Shown here: in pieces, positions 36,801 to 64,000 of the stretch
Layout of the letters: each line of letters starts with the position of its first letter
Numbering within the stretch: position 1 is the first letter of the stretch
Assembly: GCA_034440615.1 (NCBI GenBank)
Contig: JAOTOM010004356.1
Coordinates: forward strand, 191,501-255,500
Reading direction: 5' to 3'
DNA length: 64,000 nucleotides
From: Ashinkailepas kermadecensis
Lineage: Eukaryota > Arthropoda > Thecostraca > Neolepadidae
Position numbers and translations under genes: made by a program
Notes under the pieces: generated by a model
What the model was told of the DNA's origin: nothing
Database searches by the model: none
Seen by the model: only the letters and a program-made list of their open reading frames with translations

Positions 36801-36851
36801 CCCGCCCCACCTCCCGAAGAAGTCAGCTCCCGTACTTCTCGTGTGTTCTAG
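30875..36851 (+). CDS. Gene B: secreted clip-like domain fused to long Gly-Ser-Tyr repeat protein, four exons
   Basis: Exons are 30875-30881 (ATGAACG, donor GTAGGT), 33515-33732 (donor AAG|GTCAGG), 34429-34568 (donor CA|GTGAGT) and 35213-36851 (stop TAG). All three junctions agree in phase (1, 0, 2), giving 667 residues. Residues 1-20 ([20 protein letters not shown]) are a signal peptide, followed by a Pro/Ser linker. Cysteines 77, 83, 89, 146, 152, 153 follow the clip pattern C-x5-C-x5-C-x56-C-x5-CC ([14 protein letters not shown] ... [11 protein letters not shown]), with an extra Cys167. Residues about 208-598 are almost pure Gly, Ser, Tyr (YGSG, then [10 protein letters not shown], then YGSHGSG). 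A Pro/Ser tail ends at Phe667. No protease domain follows. Clip domains normally precede serine proteases or homologues, so this is probably a secreted scaffold or binding protein. Exons 2-4 are firm; exon 1 is inferred. Confidence 0.8.
32750..32826. repeat. 18-bp tandem repeat in gene B intron 1
   Basis: Just over four copies of GACCAGCGAGCCTGCGGC. Confidence 0.95.
32921..33478. repeat. 14-bp then 7-bp tandem array in gene B intron 1
   Basis: About 35 nearly perfect copies of TGACCTGTCACCCG (32921-33408) grade into ten copies of the 7-bp unit GTCACTC (to 33478). The 14-mer is itself two diverged 7-mers. The array stops only 36 bp before the intron's 3' splice site at 33514, and two further relic units reach to about 33508. 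Each 14-bp unit contains TGACCT, the reverse complement of AGGTCA. Confidence 0.97.
34596..34759. mobile_element. 164-bp hAT-type non-autonomous element in gene B intron 3
   Basis: Starts CAGGGGCGGA and ends TCCGCCCCTG, with the perfect 8-bp target duplication CTCGGCGG at 34588-34595 and 34760-34767. An 8-bp duplication and CAGGG termini are hallmarks of the hAT superfamily. No coding capacity. Confidence 0.9.
35700..35891 (+). repeat. 12-bp coding minisatellite in gene B
   Basis: Sixteen virtually identical copies of TACGGCTCTGGG encode (YGSG)n. Synonymous sites are as uniform as the rest, so the block was homogenised recently and is likely to vary in copy number between individuals. Confidence 0.95.
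35941..36070 (+). repeat. 15-bp coding repeat in gene B
   Basis: Eight to nine copies of TCGTATGGCTCTGGC encode the pentapeptide repeat SYGSG. They are followed by GGATCTGATTCGCAT variants encoding GSDSH. Confidence 0.9.
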
Positions 36852-39133
36852 CGGCGTCCCAACTGCACCTGTATGTTAGATGACTGCATACCAGGCGCAC
36901 CTGTTCTGTTAAAGCAACAGCTGTGGTATTCGAGCCGTGTAAATTCTAAGCGCAGCGTTTTTCTAAACGGACGCGTGCATTGCTCTGGGCTAGCTTCTAT
37001 TTATCTCGACATGTCTCAGCATGTGTGACGTAATTGTGACCATGTGATTCGGTGGTACCTGTGGTGCGCTATGGAACTTGCCGACATGGCGACTGCACCA
37101 TGTCCCTGGCAGCTCAGGCTGATGGTATGAACTGAGGCTCGCCTGTGTGCTTGCAAACTTGGGTGCCAATGGAACTGCGCAAGATCGGCGGGCAGTACGC
37201 CTGCGTTGTCGGAGTGCAATATACTTTACACAACGGCAAGCAGTCTGCTGGATGAATCATGCACCGCGAACCTCGCGGCGACAGGCGGAGAGGATTACGC
37301 GGAGTAGAGCGGGGAAGGCCGGTGTGGGGAAGGAGTGATGTGCAGAACCAGGTCACGCCTTCCGACAGTACAGCATGACTCGCTGATTACCCTGGCTGTA
37401 GCTCGGTGAAGTGCATTTTGATGGGTGGTCTTTTTGATGGCCTGGCCGCGAGCAGGATGGTTGCGCTTCGGCTTGACTAGGGTGGGTTCAAATCTACGAT
37501 CTATAGCCTGCCGCTCACTTCGCGTATGCCGAGGCGCACCTGCCAGCGGGTCTGAACACAAACGCTCCATGTCGTCGCGCACTGGACTGTCTGTTTTGTG
37601 TCGTGGACGTGGACTGGCCGCTTTGTACCAACTGATACGATTTGCGTACAGCATCTTACGTGGCGTTTGTTCGGCCGTGTCCTCTTCCAAGGGTCAATTA
37701 CTGAGGGGCACGGCCAGCATTGATAACTGAGGGTGCAGTGTAGTATAGGCCTGCACCACGTGGAAAATCGGGACGTAGCTGTATTTTGAATTTCACGCAG
37801 GAGCAGAGCGATTGCTGCTGGGAAACACAGGTGTAGATTCGCCCTCTCTTGGTAGGACTAGTCCATACCCCAGAGCTATCGGCTGCTAGCCTGCTCACTG
37901 GAACTTCTTCGGGCGGCGGCATATAGCGAATGTTGGCTCATGGGATGTATCTATGTGCAATCAATTGCGAAGGTGCAACGGCTTATGCCATAGAAGACTG
38001 GAGGGGGAAGGGGGCTCTGGTCGTCGGAAGGGCCCCGGGATGGCTGCGAGAGTTCGACCAGGAAAGGGCCGAAGAAGAGGATCTTCTGACTGGGAACGTC
38101 GCTAGCAGCCGGAGAGCCCAGAGCCGGTATGAATGGTCCGTGGGCTCGGGGGCGCACATTATTTTATGTGGGAGCACACATTCTTCAAGGGCCCCTGGTA
38201 GGCTGGGCGCCCTTCGAGTGATATGTGCCCCTCGGCTACTTGGGAGCCTTATACGTTGTCGGGGCCCTCTTTACTTGCCGGGTCCCTCTCAGTCGGGGTG
38301 TTTCTGTGGTGGTGGACGGCATGCGTGTGTTGGCGTTATCATCGGCGGTTGTTCATCAGCGGTATCAAAGGTACACGATCTTCCACGTTTGATTGTAAAT
38401 AGTATGCCATGCATGTAGTCGAGTGGTCCATGTACGCATAAGCCGTATACTTGTATGTGGCATAGCGGCCGTGTAATTAACAGCAGCACGACATTTACTT
38501 TACAAAAAAGAAACCAAACCGTGTGGAGAAAATGGGGTCTGTGGTCGCTTGGCCTCGCCGAGCTCGTGGGCGGATACGAGGGTGGGGTGGGGGTGGGGGA
38601 TGGGGAATGCGCCACTTCCCCGTGGAAAGGCGACTTCCCTGGCCTGGAAAGACTCCTCTTAGGAAGGCTCTAGTGCACGTTCCCTTCCCCCGCTCAACGG
38701 ATTGTTTTCAGCCAGACTCGTAGGAGCGTCTTAGGCGCCCCTTTGAGGAAGCATCCCCTCTCCTCCCCCATGCACATCTCTAGATCCACCCAGGCTGGGT
38801 CCAGCCACACTGGATCCAACCGAGCTGGATCCATCCGAGCTCATCCGGAACCACACCGCTAAAGAAGCCGACCACACCGAAGTCGCGTCTTCGAACTCTC
38901 GTTGTGTGAGCAAAGCAAATCAGTCTGTGGCATCACTGACACCAGCCGAGGTGCATAAGCGCGCTGGCACCGTTGGACCATTTGTTTTTTTTTTCTTTTC
39001 ACAATACATGCTCTCCACGCACCTATTATGGACAGTCTGGTTATAACTCGCAGATATTTACGATGAAAGGATAAATTTGGGGTCTATGGTGGGAGCAGAC
39101 GCGCAGCAAACATTCATACACAGACGTAATACA
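36852..39133. other. No gene recognised downstream of gene B
   Basis: Must contain the 3' end of gene B; no AATAAA was spotted in the first few hundred bases. The 162-residue open frame at 37930-38418 has no signal, domain or splice framing. At 38560-38720 there is a decayed copy of the repeat seen at 34600-34750 ('cctggaaagac', 'ggaaggctc'). Confidence 0.35.
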
Positions 39134-39180
39134 ATGGCGACACGGGCCATCGCTGTGTGTTGCCAGCGCCATGGGGCCGG
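39134..39180 (+). CDS. Candidate first coding exon of gene C
   Basis: acaATGG context, reads MATRAIAVCCQRHGA then GG|GTACGT, phase 2. That is the phase needed to join the exon at 41057. An alternative upstream exon is about 40917-40966, ending in phase 2 at CG|GTCAGT. Neither is secure. Confidence 0.25.
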
Positions 39181-41056
39181 GTACGTTCCGACCGGGAGAA
39201 CACGCCGCCGTCAGCACGGTACGCCGCGCGGCGCAATGTTCACGCCCCGGCCGACTACCCTTGCACTTGGTCGGCCGTGCCACCGAAACCTCTCCTTGGC
39301 GACGGAAACCTCGCCTTGGCGACCGGACGCCGAACAGGACGCCGGTCTGGTGGCGACCGACCGCGACTGAACTGAGCCGTAGAGGAGTGTGTGGCGCGGC
39401 GCCCGCCAGCACGGTCCCACCGGGGGTGTGCAGCGAGATGGTCCGCCAGTGCGCTCGTCGTGACAAGAGCAGACAAGAGCAGGCTTTGTCTGACTGAAGA
39501 CAGGCGCTGGCACCGTGGGCCTGCTCCGCGGCAGTGGTGGACACCGGGCGCCGGAGTCTGTGCGCTCTTCCTTCCAGCTCAAGCAGCAGTGCTGTTGTTT
39601 TGCATGCTTTTCAGGGTGCAGGTGCCTACTCGGTGTTGGCTTTGCCCCCCAATAATTTCAACCTTTAGCGTGGGACACTGTAGTGTGCTCCCCAATCCAT
39701 TTGGTCTTGCCCATTGGGCCTCAGGCCTTCATGTATTCTGCCCCCAATAATTTTTCAAACATAACCACCCGTGCCCAGCAGTATTTCCATGCATTTTCGT
39801 CCAGTAGATCCAGTGTACGCCATGTATCATTTTAAATTCACTTCGAGCAGATTGGTGCACACATCCAAACCCCCGCGAGGCCTCCACCCGTGTTTGTGCT
39901 CGTACGAACCCGAAAATAAGATGTAGTTCGGAAAGGAAATAGCGGCACAAAATTCATTTTTTAATATGTTTTAATTCGTGTAGCAATGTGTACAGTGTAT
40001 GTCATATTTCACTTTAATCCACCGTGCTAAAAACAAAACGTAGCTTACAGCTGTTCAGTACGTCATCTGTGATCACCGGACTTTGGATGCGAGGTTGTTG
40101 CAAAATTAAAACAAACATTATAAGGGCGAAATAGTAAATATCCTGATTTTTCTCGACTAATTTCTGCACGCCACCTGGCCGAAGTTTCGGCGTGCGCGTG
40201 ACGAATATCATCACCAATACCATTTCCAGGCAGGGGCGGATCCAGGGGTGCACAGGGGCACGTGTCCCTGCACCTTGTACCCACAGCATGTCAAATTGAT
40301 TTTGTGAATGGTGTGCCAAATTTCGGAGCGCTGTGCGCGCCGGTTTTCCTTTTTCGCGAGGAAACCAAAGGTGGGGTGGGGGAGGAGGAAAAACCTTGAG
40401 ACCGCGCGGGCTAACGATTTAAGGAAAACCACAGACAGTTTATTGCGAAAATAATGTTTTATCTTCAAGTTCAGGTTCTAGGTTACCATGCGTTTTATGT
40501 TGTAGCAAAAAAAAAAAAATACAGCAGTACCTTTTATATTATTACATCCCAAACCGACTGAAAGCTGAATGGCCGGATCCACGTCTGAGCTCAGCCAGAT
40601 CCATCCCTGTCGCACCGGTACATGGATGTCGATTGGCCGACGTCCGCGCGCCCCTCTATGCCCCCCCAACACCGACTGTGATTATCGAACAATGTGCGCA
40701 CACGGCGCCGCTTTCCGCTGCGTACCCAGCCGGCCGCGGCCAATGCAACGTGAGCCATCGTGAGCTCACATCGGCTCACGGTTCGGCGCCGGCTTCCTCG
40801 GCGGCCGCCGCCCGACCGGAAGGCGCTGCACGCTCTTCGGAGGCAGTGGCGCGTCCGACCAGCACCGCAGCGGTGGGATGTCCATCGCCACAGATTCCGG
40901 GACATCGGAGTGTCATCAGCAAGACTGTGGCAGCCCGGAGAGTAGCTTCTGTCCGGCAAATTTGTCATCGGTCAGTCATGCAAGTTTCGATTAGCTGAAG
41001 GATCCGGCCGCTGCGGACTGATACCCTCAGAGTTGACACCTCCACGCCGACAGCAG

Positions 41057-62950
<21,894 letters not shown>

Positions 62951-63530
62951 GTACGTCACAGTTCGGCGGCAGCTGAGTATGTTTGCAGCTGCATAAACTA
63001 TGCATGGTTGGAGGAACGCTCGAATTTAGGCAGGTGCCGGCCACTTTTTTGGTCGATTCTTTCATGTCAACGCCAGAATCGCTGCAACATTTCCGGATTT
63101 AAGGGAGAAGTTATCGTGTCCAACGCCCAGAAGTCCAGAGTCACCCTGTGCCAGCGCCCACGTTCCACCACGTATGTATACCTAAGTATATGTACAAATA
63201 TTTAAATATATAGATATATCGATATACTTGGCTGGAAAAGTGTCAAATCAATTACCTACACGATTTGAAATTGTCTAAATTGTCATTCGGAATTTCTTTC
63301 TCTCGAATGTCCTTATTCCATAAAAATCACAAAGTTTTCACTTTAAATGTTGTCGTGTGACGCACGAAAGCACACTCAAAATGTGTCACTCAAACTGCAT
63401 TCGAGATTCTGACGCGAGATAATTCCACGAGTATTCGAATCATTAAGCTTTACAAACCTCAAATCACGGTCTCCGTTCGGCTCACCTCATTCAAGTTCGT
63501 TTTTTCCTTCTGCCTGCGTCCTAACCAGTC

Positions 63531-64000
63531 TGTCGCACGATCCTGTCTCATGGGACGAGGCTGAAGCAGTGGTACTGTCGCACGATCCTGTCTCATGGGA
63601 CGAGACTGAAGCAGTGGTACTGTCGCACGATCCTGTCTCATGGGACGAGACTGGAGCAGTGGTACTGTCGCACGTTCCTGTCTCATGGGACGAGACTGAA
63701 GCAGTGGTACTGTCGCACAATCTTGTCTCATGGGACGAGACTGAAGCAGTGGTACTGTCGCACGATCCTGTCTCATGGGACGAGACTGAAGCAGTGGTAC
63801 TGTCGCACGATCATGTCTCATGGGACGATACTGAAGCAGTGGTACTGTCGCACGATCCTGTCTCATGGGACGAGACTGAAGCAGTGGTACTGTCGCACGA
63901 TCCTGTCTCATAGGACGAGACTGAAGCAGTGGTACTGTCGCACGATCCTGTCTCATGGGACGAGACTGAAGCAGTGGTACTGTCGCACGATCCTGTCTCA
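63531..64000. repeat. 45-bp tandem repeat running off the window
   Basis: At least ten copies of a unit with GTCGCACGATCCTGTCTCAT, then GGGACGAGACTGAAGCAGTG. Substitutions are few (gttcctg, aatcttg, atcatgt). It continues beyond 64000. Confidence 0.97.

Noticed and set aside
35491..36879. 462-residue plus-strand frame (MALGTALGT...) and 136-291-residue minus-strand frames over the gene B repeats
   Set aside because: They exist only because the 12- and 15-bp coding units are multiples of three. The Gly-Ser-Tyr frame is the one that joins the upstream exons in phase.
37930..38418. 162-residue frame downstream of gene B
   Set aside because: No signal, domain, repeats or compatible splice sites; composition like its noncoding surroundings.
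63093..63173. Possible further gene C exon reading RCNISGFKGEVIVSNAQK
   Set aside because: Flanked by a fair acceptor and GTATGT, but the attractive frame needs phase 0 while the preceding exon ends in phase 2; the phase-compatible frame is unremarkable.
63459..63956. 165-residue minus and 114-residue plus frames at the right end
   Set aside because: Both strands are open across a 45-bp repeat, so no coding inference is possible.

Overview
The window looks like nuclear DNA from an arthropod. It has spliced genes with conventional GT-AG introns, a clip-type cysteine pattern next to glycine/tyrosine-rich secreted proteins, scattered TTAGG/CCTAA tracts (the usual arthropod telomere motif), SINEs with target-site duplications, DNA transposons, a Penelope-like fragment, and many minisatellites. 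No bacterial operons, rRNA genes or CRISPR arrays were seen. I cannot fix the order; a crustacean is a guess.

Layout. 1-26.9 kb is gene-poor, AT-rich repeat territory: a 25-bp satellite (2.4-3.25 kb), a 3.96-kb DNA transposon with a decayed DDE/D-type transposase (5842-9801), short SINE copies, a foldback element, Penelope-like and non-LTR retrotransposon debris, and several striking palindromes. 26.95-36.85 kb is a gene cluster: a minus-strand glycine-rich secreted protein (gene A, 26955-29474) head-to-head with a plus-strand gene (gene B, 30875-36851). Gene B's four exons join in phase and encode a signal peptide, a six-cysteine clip-like module and about 390 residues of Gly-Ser-Tyr repeats, with no protease domain. 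From 41.06 kb to the right end runs a third plus-strand gene (gene C). Four of its exons are visible (41057-41167, 43042-43089, 59697-59827, 62827-62950); all junctions match in phase, and the product is rich in tyrosine and glutamine. Its 16.6-kb intron holds an apparent 8.5-kb hAT-like element bounded by a perfect 8-bp duplication, and the last 10 kb of the window is packed with at least eight different tandem arrays.

How it fits together. Genes A and B are a divergent pair of secreted, probably extracellular-matrix or cuticle-type proteins that could share the 1.4 kb between them. Just upstream of gene B is a perfect palindrome with two CACGTG boxes and an AGGTCA half-site, and gene B's first intron carries about 35 copies of a 14-bp unit containing TGACCT. 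Several arrays of different unit length share the core TGACCTG, which is either a hormone-receptor half-site theme or a common repeat origin. The function of gene C is unknown; a Grainyhead-type factor is a weak hypothesis. All gene models here were made by eye from splice sites and reading frame and have no transcript support.
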